Assembly: GCA_937884235.1 (NCBI GenBank)
Contig: CALGBT010000309.1
Location: 1 to 9,496 of the forward strand
DNA from: an uncultured Pseudomonadota bacterium
GTDB lineage: Bacteria; Myxococcota_A; UBA9042; CAIXZC01
DNA: 9,496 nt
Direction of reading: 5' to 3'
Part shown: piece by piece, positions 1 to 6,119 of the stretch
Numbering within the stretch: position 1 is the stretch's first letter
How the letters are laid out: the number at the start of each line of letters is the position of its first letter
Made by a program: the position numbers and the translations under genes
Notes under the pieces: model-generated
What the model was told of the DNA's origin: nothing
Database searches by the model: none
What the model saw: only the letters and a program-made list of their open reading frames with translations

Positions 1-79
1 CCTCGTGCCCCGACCTCAGCAGGTGCCGCACCAAAGTGCTGCCGATAAACCCGGCACCGCCGGTCACAACGTAGCGCAT
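1..79 (-). CDS. NAD-dependent sugar epimerase/dehydratase, N-terminal fragment
   Basis: Only the first 26 codons lie in the window; the gene continues past the left edge. The translation starts MRYVVTGGAGFIGSTLVRHL, the first beta strand and the Gly-rich GGAGFIG dinucleotide-binding loop of extended short-chain dehydrogenases (GalE/RmlB family). Members act on nucleotide sugars in the cytoplasm, so a role in cell-surface polysaccharide synthesis is the usual expectation. The exact reaction cannot be told from the N-terminus. The ATG start is supported by a purine-rich AGGGGAGGG ribosome-binding site a few bases upstream (about 85-93 on the plus strand). The gene lies 61 bp downstream of the psrC-like gene on the same strand. 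It may be co-transcribed with it, but a functional link to sulfur respiration is not apparent. Confidence 0.85.
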   Translation of the reverse strand, partial: MRYVVTGGAGFIGSTLVRHLLRSGHE

Positions 80-140
80 GGAACCCTCCCCTGAATCAGC
101 AAGTATCCTAACAAAGCGGGGTCACGGCGTCCAGCGAACG

Positions 141-1106
141 CTATGCGTTGGCCACCATTTGAAAACCGGTGGCCAGACCGGCCAGGACCAGAACGGCCCG
201 TAGGGAAAAGCCGCCAACAAGGACAAGAGCAGGGGCAAAGAGCGCGTGCCGCTGCGGATTACGCAGTTCCAGGGCTTCCATGAGGAGCGGAACAGCTATG
301 CCCCCCACCAGAACCAGGCCGAAGAAGGTCCCCGTGTAAGGACCGCCGATCAAGGTGGCTGCCGCGAGCCGGTCCAGGGGCGTGCCGCTCATCTTCTCCA
401 GCAGCAGCAGTCCCAAGAGCAGGGCCTCTAACACCAGCGCACCCACATCCCACTTGAGCAAGACCGACAGCGTGCTGCGGTCCCCTCGAAAGAGCATGTA
501 CAGGGCCGCACCACCAGAAACCCCCGAGGCGAGAAAGAGGGGACCCAGGAGCCCGCTGTTCCAGAGAGGACGAGCCACCAGCGTTTGCAAGAGGATGCCC
601 GTGTAGACCCCGAGCGCACCACCAACGACCAGGACGACGAGCCGGATCGCGGTGCTCCAGCCGGCTGCCGCACGGCGCAAAGTCCGGAGGGGACTCAAGA
701 AAGCAAACCGGCAGATCCAGGACTCCAAGGCATCACCGTTGACGGAAATCAGCGCCCAGAGTGCCAACGCCGGATAGGCCAGCAGCAGAATCCAGGCCCC
801 CCAGGACATCGGCGAAGTCGGCTGGAAAGCGAGGTAGAAACGGTAAACGTACTGCGGGTTCTCCAAGTCCAGGAGGAGGGCCAGCATCCCCACTGACAAT
901 GCCCCCAGCGCAGCCAATGCCCCCAACACCGACAGCCGCGACTCCCAGCGTCCCCTTCCCCACAACTCCTGCCAGGCACCAATAACCATCATGCCGGCAG
1001 CCAACCCACCCAGAAAGAGGTAGATGGGAATCTGCCACTCCCAAACACTCAGATGGGGGTCGACTCCCGGATTCGTCCTGACCATGAACTCCTCAATTCC
1101 ACCCAT
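141..1106 (-). CDS. psrC: NrfD/PsrC-type quinol-interacting membrane subunit of the reductase complex
   Basis: The 321-residue protein is an integral membrane subunit of the NrfD/PsrC family. It exchanges electrons between the quinone pool and the Fe-S subunit of periplasmic molybdo-enzymes. The length fits PsrC (about 320). Family landmarks are visible: the first helix segment WEWQIPIYLFLGGLAAG (residues 22-38), DLENPQYVYR (80-89) running into a Phe-Gln-Pro-Thr-Ser-Pro-Met-Ser-Trp-Gly stretch (94-103), YTGILL...ARPLWNSGLLGPLF (168-191), and GFSLRAVLVLAG (299-310). About eight hydrophobic segments can be counted. A longer TTG start at 1121 is possible. ATG 1106 is preferred because GGGAGG sits 5-6 bases upstream of it. 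The gene follows the YedE-rhodanese gene by 29 nt. It is unusual that the membrane anchor is separated from its A and B partners by two transporter genes. Confidence 0.93.
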   Translation of the reverse strand: MGGIEEFMVRTNPGVDPHLSVWEWQIPIYLFLGGLAAGMMVIGAWQELWGRGRWESRLSVLGALAALGALSVGMLALLLDLENPQYVYRFYLAFQPTSPMSWGAWILLLAYPALALWALISVNGDALESWICRFAFLSPLRTLRRAAAGWSTAIRLVVLVVGGALGVYTGILLQTLVARPLWNSGLLGPLFLASGVSGGAALYMLFRGDRSTLSVLLKWDVGALVLEALLLGLLLLEKMSGTPLDRLAAATLIGGPYTGTFFGLVLVGGIAVPLLMEALELRNPQRHALFAPALVLVGGFSLRAVLVLAGLATGFQMVANA

Positions 1107-1135
1107 AATGTCCTCCCTCAAAGCAGCCCCGGCAG

Positions 1136-2317
1136 CTAGCTACAACCACCAGATTTCTTCAACTTTCGCTTCACCTTCGGGCGCGGGGCAGCGGCTTGAA
1201 CCTGAACCTTGGCCCCGGTGAAATAGGCATTGAGCGCCCCCACCAGCTGCCGGTCGGCAAGAGTCAGCGCAGCCAGCAGTTCGGGGGCCGGCTCCGGCGT
1301 CACCACCAGATCATTCCAGCCTCTTGCTCCCTCGACCAGCAGTGCCACCCGACCGGTATATCTCGCCAATTCCGGCGGCAATCTCGACGCATCCACTTGC
1401 TCCTCCCCGTAGAGAACCAGGAGTTGGCGCGGCTTCATGTAAGCCAAGTCCCCCGTGATATCTGCCAGGCAGATGGCAGCCGGTAGGCGGTCTGAAGTCT
1501 GACATGCCGCATCTTCCCGGGCATCGACGAGGTAGATGCTGCGAGGCTCCTCAACCATCATGCGCGCCAACTCGATAACCGAGATGGCACTGTAAGCAGG
1601 AGTGACCGCCGGCCCGGTGGCGGCGGGCAGAACCAGAAACAGCGCCGCGCCCAGGACCGCAGCACCCGAGAGACCAACCAGGAGGAGCTTGCCCAAGGAG
1701 TTCATACTGGCTTCCTTAACCTTGCCAGAACGCGCGGCGAAGAACTTCTCTACCAACTCGGCGCCGAAGAACGCACCGACAGCTATCAGAGCCAGCGCCG
1801 CAACCAACAGAGGCATGCCGATTCCCAACCAGTCGGGGAGGGTGAACACGCCCAGTGCCGACGAAACGTGGAACTCCCCGATGAAACCGTACATCTCCCC
1901 GAATACCACGGAGCCGATGACGACTCCAACCAGGGTCACCACCGCATCCCATTTGGCCGAGGCCGCAGCAACGATAGCCGTGCCGGGGCAGTACCCCGAG
2001 ACAATGAACCCCACCCCAAGGAGCAAGCCACCCACCAGGTGCGGCCAGGCAAATGTCTCGGGGATAAACAGCGCTGACATGTCGAGCAGCCCCGTTGCGC
2101 TGGTGATCGCCAGGCCAACGGCCGCGGTAACAATGGCCCCGAACATGACTTTGAAGACCCGCATGTTGTGCAAATAGAACTGGGCCGCCAGAATGCGGGC
2201 GTTGCCAAACCCGGAGCGCTCGAGCACGAACCCGAAGAAGAAACCTATGACCACCGCAGGAATGAACTGCAATGCGGCGGGAAACGACCCATCAGAAAAG
2301 ACCGGAAAGAGGTTCAT
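1136..2317 (-). CDS. YeeE/YedE sulfur-transport half fused to a degenerate rhodanese-like domain with Cys tail
   Basis: The protein has 393 residues in two parts. Residues 1-200 are the second half of a YeeE/YedE (TsuA-like) channel: about five hydrophobic segments and the signature VSGYCPGTAIVAA (C110), equivalent to the Cys that handles thiosulfate in characterised TsuA. Residues 208-231 form another hydrophobic helix. Residues 243-336 look like a rhodanese fold: IYLVDARE strand (261-268), LLVLYGEEQVD (299-309) where the catalytic Cys loop should be, and VALLVEGARGWND (324-336). The loop has no Cys. The tail is basic and ends KKSGGCS with C392. The start overlaps the upstream stop as ATGA, with GGAGG 8 nt upstream, so the two halves are translationally coupled. 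Lys/Arg before the last helix suggest the rhodanese part faces the periplasm (inference). A complete second start signal lies at the junction (see 1703-1717), so separate rhodanese translation is possible. Confidence 0.88.
   Translation of the reverse strand: MNLFPVFSDGSFPAALQFIPAVVIGFFFGFVLERSGFGNARILAAQFYLHNMRVFKVMFGAIVTAAVGLAITSATGLLDMSALFIPETFAWPHLVGGLLLGVGFIVSGYCPGTAIVAAASAKWDAVVTLVGVVIGSVVFGEMYGFIGEFHVSSALGVFTLPDWLGIGMPLLVAALALIAVGAFFGAELVEKFFAARSGKVKEASMNSLGKLLLVGLSGAAVLGAALFLVLPAATGPAVTPAYSAISVIELARMMVEEPRSIYLVDAREDAACQTSDRLPAAICLADITGDLAYMKPRQLLVLYGEEQVDASRLPPELARYTGRVALLVEGARGWNDLVVTPEPAPELLAALTLADRQLVGALNAYFTGAKVQVQAAAPRPKVKRKLKKSGGCS
1703..1717 (-). promoter_or_regulatory. Internal ribosome-binding site and ATG at the YedE/rhodanese junction
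   Basis: Inside the fused gene, AAGGAAG followed by CCAGT and then ATG makes a well-spaced Shine-Dalgarno and start codon (ATG at 1705-1703, 7 nt from AAGGA). From this Met the protein reads MNSLGKLLLVGLSG followed by AAVLGAALFLVLPAA, a textbook Sec signal peptide or anchor (short basic n-region, long hydrophobic core, small residues). A TAA (1718-1716) in the next reading frame overlaps the Shine-Dalgarno, as in ordinary stop/start gene junctions. Either the rhodanese is made separately as well, or two genes fused recently. Start use has not been tested. Confidence 0.5.
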
Positions 2318-2877
2318 TGCCACTGCCTCCTGACCACCAGCGCCAATGCGTAGCCACCGGCGAATACACTCAACATGAAAACCCAACTTCCCACCGAGAG
2401 GAGCGCCCCCCCCGAGAGCGCCTGGCCCGAAGTGCAGCCACGGGCCATCCGGGCGGCGAAGCCCATGATCACCCCGCCGGTCAAAGCCAGTGCCAGACGA
2501 GCCCCAACTGAGATGCGCGGCCCGCGCACGACTCCCGATTTCTGCCGGCCACCCGTCATACTGGCCACCGCCCCGCCGAGAAAGACGCCCACAACTCCAA
2601 AGACCAGCCAATTGCTCAGGGGACTGGCTCCGCCCTCAGAGTATTTGGCAAAGTAGGGAGTCTCCGCAACATGCTCCGGGGCCACCGCAGCAAGGGCAGT
2701 GACTCCCAGCCGTGAAGCCGCTCCGGAAGCCCCGATTCCGTGTCCCAGCACCAAGAAAGATGCGAGGAGTACCAGTCCCAGGGCAACGCCCCCGAGATAG
2801 GGGTTCCACAGCTTCCCCTCGACGCCATCGTTGTCACTGCCGGGGGGAGTAAAGACCTGCTTATCGGGCGCGTTCAT
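2314..2877 (-). CDS. YeeE/YedE family sulfur-transport protein, first half
   Basis: The 187-residue membrane protein is the N-terminal half of a YeeE/YedE (TsuA-like) channel, a family known to conduct thiosulfate or related sulfur species through conserved Cys residues. It has a polar N-terminus (1-25), hydrophobic segments at about 26-46, 88-107, 126-143 and 160-182, a GHGIGASGAASRLG loop (45-58), and the Cys signature ARMARGCTSGQALSGGA (C148). Full-length members are roughly twice this size; here the other half is the next gene, overlapping by 4 nt (ATGA). The ATG at 2877 has AGGGAG about 7 nt upstream. It lies 11 nt after the PsrB-type gene. The location inside a molybdo-reductase operon suggests moving substrate or product of that enzyme across the membrane. 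Selenium-related YedE proteins exist, but no selenium genes are visible here. Confidence 0.9.
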   Translation of the reverse strand: MNAPDKQVFTPPGSDNDGVEGKLWNPYLGGVALGLVLLASFLVLGHGIGASGAASRLGVTALAAVAPEHVAETPYFAKYSEGGASPLSNWLVFGVVGVFLGGAVASMTGGRQKSGVVRGPRISVGARLALALTGGVIMGFAARMARGCTSGQALSGGALLSVGSWVFMLSVFAGGYALALVVRRQWQ

Positions 2878-2888
2878 TCCTGATCTCC

Positions 2889-3434
2889 CTAGATGAGAAA
2901 ATAGAGGTTTGGCGACATGCCGGTTTCGGGGTGCAACACCTTGTGCTTACGGGCTCTGAGCTTCTGCGAAACTTCACTGCCAGGGTCGTTGGCATCACCG
3001 AAAGTGAGAGCCTTCGTGGGGCAAATACTGACGCAGGCCGGCAATCCACCATCGGCAGTCCGGTGCAGGCAGAAGGTGCACTTGTCCACGTAGCCCTCTG
3101 GATGGACATAACGGGCATCGTAGGGACAAGCTGCCATGCACGCCTTGCAACCGCTGCACTTGTGGTGGGTTACCAGAACCGCACCACCTTCGTTGATGTG
3201 GCTGGCCCCCGTAGGACATGCCGCCACGCAACCGGGGTGCTCGCAGTGATTACAACGAGTCGAACGTAACTCCATCGCAAGGTGGGGAAGGCGACCAGTG
3301 GTCTCTTCCACGATCCAGTCCCGAGTACACCCCAGCGGCACTCCATTCTCAGTCTTGCACGCCACCACGCAAGCACTGCAGCCCACGCAACGAAGAGTAT
3401 CGACGCTCATTACCAGTCGCTTTTCTTTGGCCAT
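2889..3434 (-). CDS. psrB: PsrB/PhsB-type 4x[4Fe-4S] ferredoxin subunit
   Basis: The 181-residue protein is the electron-transfer subunit of a CISM-type molybdo-enzyme. Sixteen Cys residues form four [4Fe-4S] motifs: C16/C19/C22/C26, C61/C64/C69/C73, C93/C96/C99/C103, and C119/C122/C134/C138. This is the spacing of PsrB, PhsB, NrfC and TtrB. No export signal is present, as expected for a subunit carried through the TAT system by its A-subunit partner. The ATG at 3434 has AGAGGG about 10 nt upstream, lying within the end of the previous gene; the two genes are separated by only 3 nt. It would connect the Mo active site of the 3438-5642 product to the quinol site of the NrfD-type protein at 141-1106. 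Confidence 0.93.
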   Translation of the reverse strand: MAKEKRLVMSVDTLRCVGCSACVVACKTENGVPLGCTRDWIVEETTGRLPHLAMELRSTRCNHCEHPGCVAACPTGASHINEGGAVLVTHHKCSGCKACMAACPYDARYVHPEGYVDKCTFCLHRTADGGLPACVSICPTKALTFGDANDPGSEVSQKLRARKHKVLHPETGMSPNLYFLI

Positions 3435-3437
3435 GGT

Positions 3438-5642
3438 CTATGCCCTCTCAACCCGCACGAAATTCACGTTCATGCCCGTCCCACCCATGATGGGATCGGT
3501 CTTGTAACGGGTCACCAGGTCGCTGTCGCTGGCCCCCTTGCCAAAAGCATAGGAAAGCTGTCTCTGCTGTGAACCCCAGCCGTGAACCATGTACACGCAG
3601 TCCTTGCGAATGCGCCGGGTCGGCCGCAACTTCACAGGACCGGCAGTCGCCTCGTCCTGATTGGTGAGAACCACACGGTCACCCTCCTTCAAACCCATCT
3701 CTGCGGCCAACTCATCGTTGAGCCAGACTTCGTTTTCGGGGAAACAATCGGCCAGCAGTCGGTTGTTCACAGTGCGACCAAAAGAGTGGGTGGGGGCCCG
3801 TCCGAAGAGGAGCCGGAACATCCCTGCCGGTGGCTCTTCCGGGGCAACAAACTCAGGAATGGGGTCAAAACCGGCCGCGGCCAGTTTCCTGGAGTGAAAC
3901 TCTATCTTCCCCGATTCAGTAGCAAACTCCAGTTCCAGCCCATCCTCTTCGCAGATGGGCCCGGGCTTGCCCAGCGCGACCCCGGTGGCCTGCACCGACG
4001 CGCATTCAAAGCCGGCCCCCTCAACCCGCTGCATCGTGTACTCAAGGGAGTCCTTCCAAGGGAAATAGTCGGAAAGACCAATACGGTGTCCCAGCTCCTT
4101 GGCTATCCACCATCCCGGCTTTGACTCGTACATGGGCGGCACTACCTCCTGACGCACCGCCATGTAGGGCACTTTGTACTTCGGGACGTGAACATCATCG
4201 CACCGCTCAAGGTAGGTGGCCTCTGGCAACACGACATCGGACCAACCACATATTTCCGCCGGCAGAACATCAATTGACACAAGGAAATCCAAGGCCTGAA
4301 TTGACTTGATCACATTGGCCTGATTGGGCAACGATTTCACCAGATTGGTGCCATATACCATCCACGCCTTGATGTCATACTCAGAGGTGCCCGGAATGGT
4401 GGCATCACAGACTCCAGAGGCGAGGATCTCGTCCGCCAAGGGGTAGCTGGAATCCCGTGGCATGTCAGCCGGAGCCTTGGCAACACCTGGATACTCGGTG
4501 TAAGGGTATTTTGGCACCTCAAGACTGTTGGGAATGTAGAAACCGCCCCGTCGCCCCCAACTTCCCAGCAACCCGTTGAGCATCGCCTTGGCACGCTCCC
4601 GCTGAGCATCATCGCCGTACCAGGTTGTACGACGCCCGGGATAGATCACCGAGCCAGGCTTGAAGGCAGCAATGAAACGGGCCGTCTCGCGAATCAGTTC
4701 AGGGCGCAAAGTCGTATGGGTGTATGCCCATTCCGGCGTCTTGTCCGCCAAGTGCAGCTTCAGTTCGTCAAAGCCCATACCGTGCTTCTCAACATACTCC
4801 TTGTCGTACAGCCCTTCAGTAACGATGACATGCATCCAGGCAAGGAGTAGCGCCAGATCAGTACCCGGCTTGATGGGCAACCAGTACTTCGCTTTGGACG
4901 CAGCCACTGAGAAGCGGGGGTCCACCACCACCAACCCGGCACCACGACTCAAAGCATCGGCAAATTCCTGCACCTGAGTATTGTGCATGTTCTCACCCAG
5001 ATGAGAACCGATCAAAGTGATGCAACGAGAGTTCTCAAGATCAACTATCTCCGGGGAGCCGATGGTGGCGCCAAAGGTCAGATGAAAACCCACTTCTCGG
5101 GGGCCTCGGCATTGGGCATAGGAGGGAGCGGACAGGTTGGGGGAGCCGTATGATTTAAAGAGGTGCTTGAACCAACTGGAGCCGAAGCCATGGAGGAAGA
5201 GAGCGAAAGCCTCGGGGCCATACTGGTCACGAATGGCCACCATCTTCTCACCAACCAAGTCAAGGGCCTCTTCCCAACTTGCCTCTCGAAAGACTTGCTC
5301 GCCCCGCTTCGAGGTGCGGATAAGCGGCGTCTTGAGGCGGTCGGGGTCATAGAGCAGGCCGGTGCCCCCGGCCCCCCGCGGACAAAGCCTGCCCCGGGAC
5401 AACGGATGGTCCGGATTGCCGGTGATTTTCGTCACCACGCCATCCTTCACGTGGGCGAGGATGCCGCACTTCCAGAAGCAGAGCTCGCAGAAAGTGGCAA
5501 CCACCCGGTCGCCCTCGGTGCCCGGATTGGCAATGGCATCACCGTCGAGCCCCCACCACTTGGTAGAGAGGCCACTGGCCGCCACCGCTGCCGCACCGGC
5601 GCCACCGGTTACCTTGATGAACTGTCGACGGTCCATACCCAT
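3438..5642 (-). CDS. psrA: TAT-exported molybdopterin oxidoreductase, polysulfide/thiosulfate/tetrathionate reductase type (PsrA-like)
   Basis: The 734-residue catalytic subunit belongs to the DMSO-reductase superfamily, PsrA/PhsA/TtrA branch. It begins with a twin-arginine signal, DRRQFIKVTGG (4-14) plus an Ala-rich core, so it acts in the periplasm. The N-terminal [4Fe-4S] ligands are C52, C55, C59 and C87. C178 in PSYAQCRGPREVG is the likely Mo ligand, and R337/R338 in YPGRRTTWYGDD match the conserved active-site Arg region of PsrA. MGD-binding stretches are visible around LIGSHLGENMHN and VVDPRFS (239-245). The C-terminal dinucleotide-binding domain is about 608-734. Together with PsrB-like and NrfD-like subunits this is a quinol-linked PsrABC complex. 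Neighbouring sulfur-transport genes favour a sulfur oxyanion or polysulfide as substrate, though arsenate or other substrates of the superfamily are not formally excluded. ATG 5642 has a strong GGAGG 7 nt upstream, overlapping the end of arsR. Confidence 0.92.
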   Translation of the reverse strand: MGMDRRQFIKVTGGAGAAAVAASGLSTKWWGLDGDAIANPGTEGDRVVATFCELCFWKCGILAHVKDGVVTKITGNPDHPLSRGRLCPRGAGGTGLLYDPDRLKTPLIRTSKRGEQVFREASWEEALDLVGEKMVAIRDQYGPEAFALFLHGFGSSWFKHLFKSYGSPNLSAPSYAQCRGPREVGFHLTFGATIGSPEIVDLENSRCITLIGSHLGENMHNTQVQEFADALSRGAGLVVVDPRFSVAASKAKYWLPIKPGTDLALLLAWMHVIVTEGLYDKEYVEKHGMGFDELKLHLADKTPEWAYTHTTLRPELIRETARFIAAFKPGSVIYPGRRTTWYGDDAQRERAKAMLNGLLGSWGRRGGFYIPNSLEVPKYPYTEYPGVAKAPADMPRDSSYPLADEILASGVCDATIPGTSEYDIKAWMVYGTNLVKSLPNQANVIKSIQALDFLVSIDVLPAEICGWSDVVLPEATYLERCDDVHVPKYKVPYMAVRQEVVPPMYESKPGWWIAKELGHRIGLSDYFPWKDSLEYTMQRVEGAGFECASVQATGVALGKPGPICEEDGLELEFATESGKIEFHSRKLAAAGFDPIPEFVAPEEPPAGMFRLLFGRAPTHSFGRTVNNRLLADCFPENEVWLNDELAAEMGLKEGDRVVLTNQDEATAGPVKLRPTRRIRKDCVYMVHGWGSQQRQLSYAFGKGASDSDLVTRYKTDPIMGGTGMNVNFVRVERA

Positions 5643-5646
5643 GCCA

Positions 5647-5952
5647 CTACCTCCCCTGACAACCGGTCAGACAGGAAACAAGATTCCGCAGGTTCGGTTC
5701 CTTGATGCTGTAGGTGGCCGTGCCCCCCGACCGGTCAGCTGAGACCAGCCCGACCATGCGCAACACGGAGAGGTGCTGGGAGACCAGAGCCTGCCTTGCA
5801 TCCAGGAGGCTACACAGCTCCTGCACATTGCACTCGTCCTGGCAAAGCGCCGCCACAAGACGCAACCTGAGCGGATGAGCCAGGGCCTTCAGGACTTCGG
5901 CCAATCGCTCCGCTCGTTCCGGCTGAGAGAGAATTTCTATTGCGTGCCCCAT
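5647..5952 (-). CDS. ArsR-family winged-helix repressor, possible persulfide/thiol sensor
   Basis: The 101-residue protein is a small ArsR/SmtB regulator. ALAHPLRLRLVAAL (23-36) leads to the recognition helix region DARQALVSQHLSVLRMVGLV (51-70), and the wing is DRSGGTATYSI (73-83). ATG 5952 is chosen because GGAGG lies 7 nt upstream; longer in-frame starts lack support. It contains five Cys residues: C37, C41, C47 and the C-terminal pair C94/C98. C37 falls where the SqrR/BigR/YgaV persulfide sensors have their alpha2 Cys, and C94 or C98 is near their C-terminal alpha5 Cys. The classic arsenic ELCVC motif is only partly present (ELCSL). As first gene of the sulfur-reductase operon, 4 nt before psrA, it probably regulates itself and the operon in response to reactive sulfur. 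A metal(loid) ligand is the alternative. Confidence 0.9.
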   Translation of the reverse strand: MGHAIEILSQPERAERLAEVLKALAHPLRLRLVAALCQDECNVQELCSLLDARQALVSQHLSVLRMVGLVSADRSGGTATYSIKEPNLRNLVSCLTGCQGR

Positions 5953-5984
5953 ATTGCAACCTCCGAATATCGCCATACTGCAAT
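5949..5984 (-). promoter_or_regulatory. Candidate ArsR operator: repeats over the arsR ribosome-binding site and start
   Basis: Just downstream of the predicted -10 box are two direct copies of an 11-mer, CCATATTGCAA (5949-5959) and CCATACTGCAA (5973-5983), with 10 of 11 bases identical. In between is an inverted pair ATATT-N10-AATAT (5951-5970) that spans the GGAGG ribosome-binding site, and an outer pair ATTGCA/TGCAAT (5953-5958, 5979-5984). AT-rich imperfect dyads near the start are typical of ArsR-family operators, so autorepression is likely. Which of the overlapping elements is used cannot be decided by eye. Confidence 0.45.
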
Positions 5985-5990
5985 GCCACC

Positions 5991-6018
5991 ACAATACCTC
6001 TGATTTACTCGCCGTCAA
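5991..6018 (-). promoter_or_regulatory. Sigma70-type promoter of the arsR-psr operon
   Basis: On the minus strand TTGACG (6018-6013, five of six consensus bases) and TATTGT (5996-5991, four of six) are separated by 16 nt. Transcription would start near 5984, giving a leader of about 30 nt before the arsR ATG. It is the best-matching promoter seen in the 167-bp gap. Confidence 0.6.
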
Positions 6019-6067
6019 CAGGAAAGTGCAAAGACTAGAAACCGTGCGGGTCTTAGAGCCCAGGCCC

Positions 6068-6083
6068 TGTGAAATATTTCACG
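6068..6083. promoter_or_regulatory. CRP/FNR-family binding site (HcpR-like palindrome)
   Basis: TGTGAAATATTTCACG contains a perfect 14-bp palindrome (6069-6082). It matches the CRP consensus TGTGA-N6-TCACA in all but the last base, and the HcpR pattern TGTGAA-N4-TTCACA known from sulfate-reducing Deltaproteobacteria equally well. Its centre is about 91 bp upstream of the predicted arsR start site, a spacing compatible with class I activation. It lies in non-coding DNA, 37 bp after the end of the polyferredoxin gene. Confidence 0.6.
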
Positions 6084-6119
6084 TCAGAAGGGGGATTTCT
6101 TTCCGTGGGCGGGGCCGCC

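Noticed and set aside
149..175. Eight-pair inverted repeat TGGCCACC / GGTGGCCA with 11-nt loop
   Set aside because: It lies inside the last codons of the psrC-like gene and has no T-tract after it on the minus strand, so it is not a convincing terminator.
1107..1121. TTG start five codons upstream of the psrC-like ATG
   Set aside because: The strong GGGAGG site is placed for the ATG at 1106 and lies inside the would-be extension.
1602..2177. 191-codon plus-strand frame, and a similar one at 3582-4124
   Set aside because: Both are shadows opposite clear YedE and PsrA coding sequence, with no start signal or recognisable domain.
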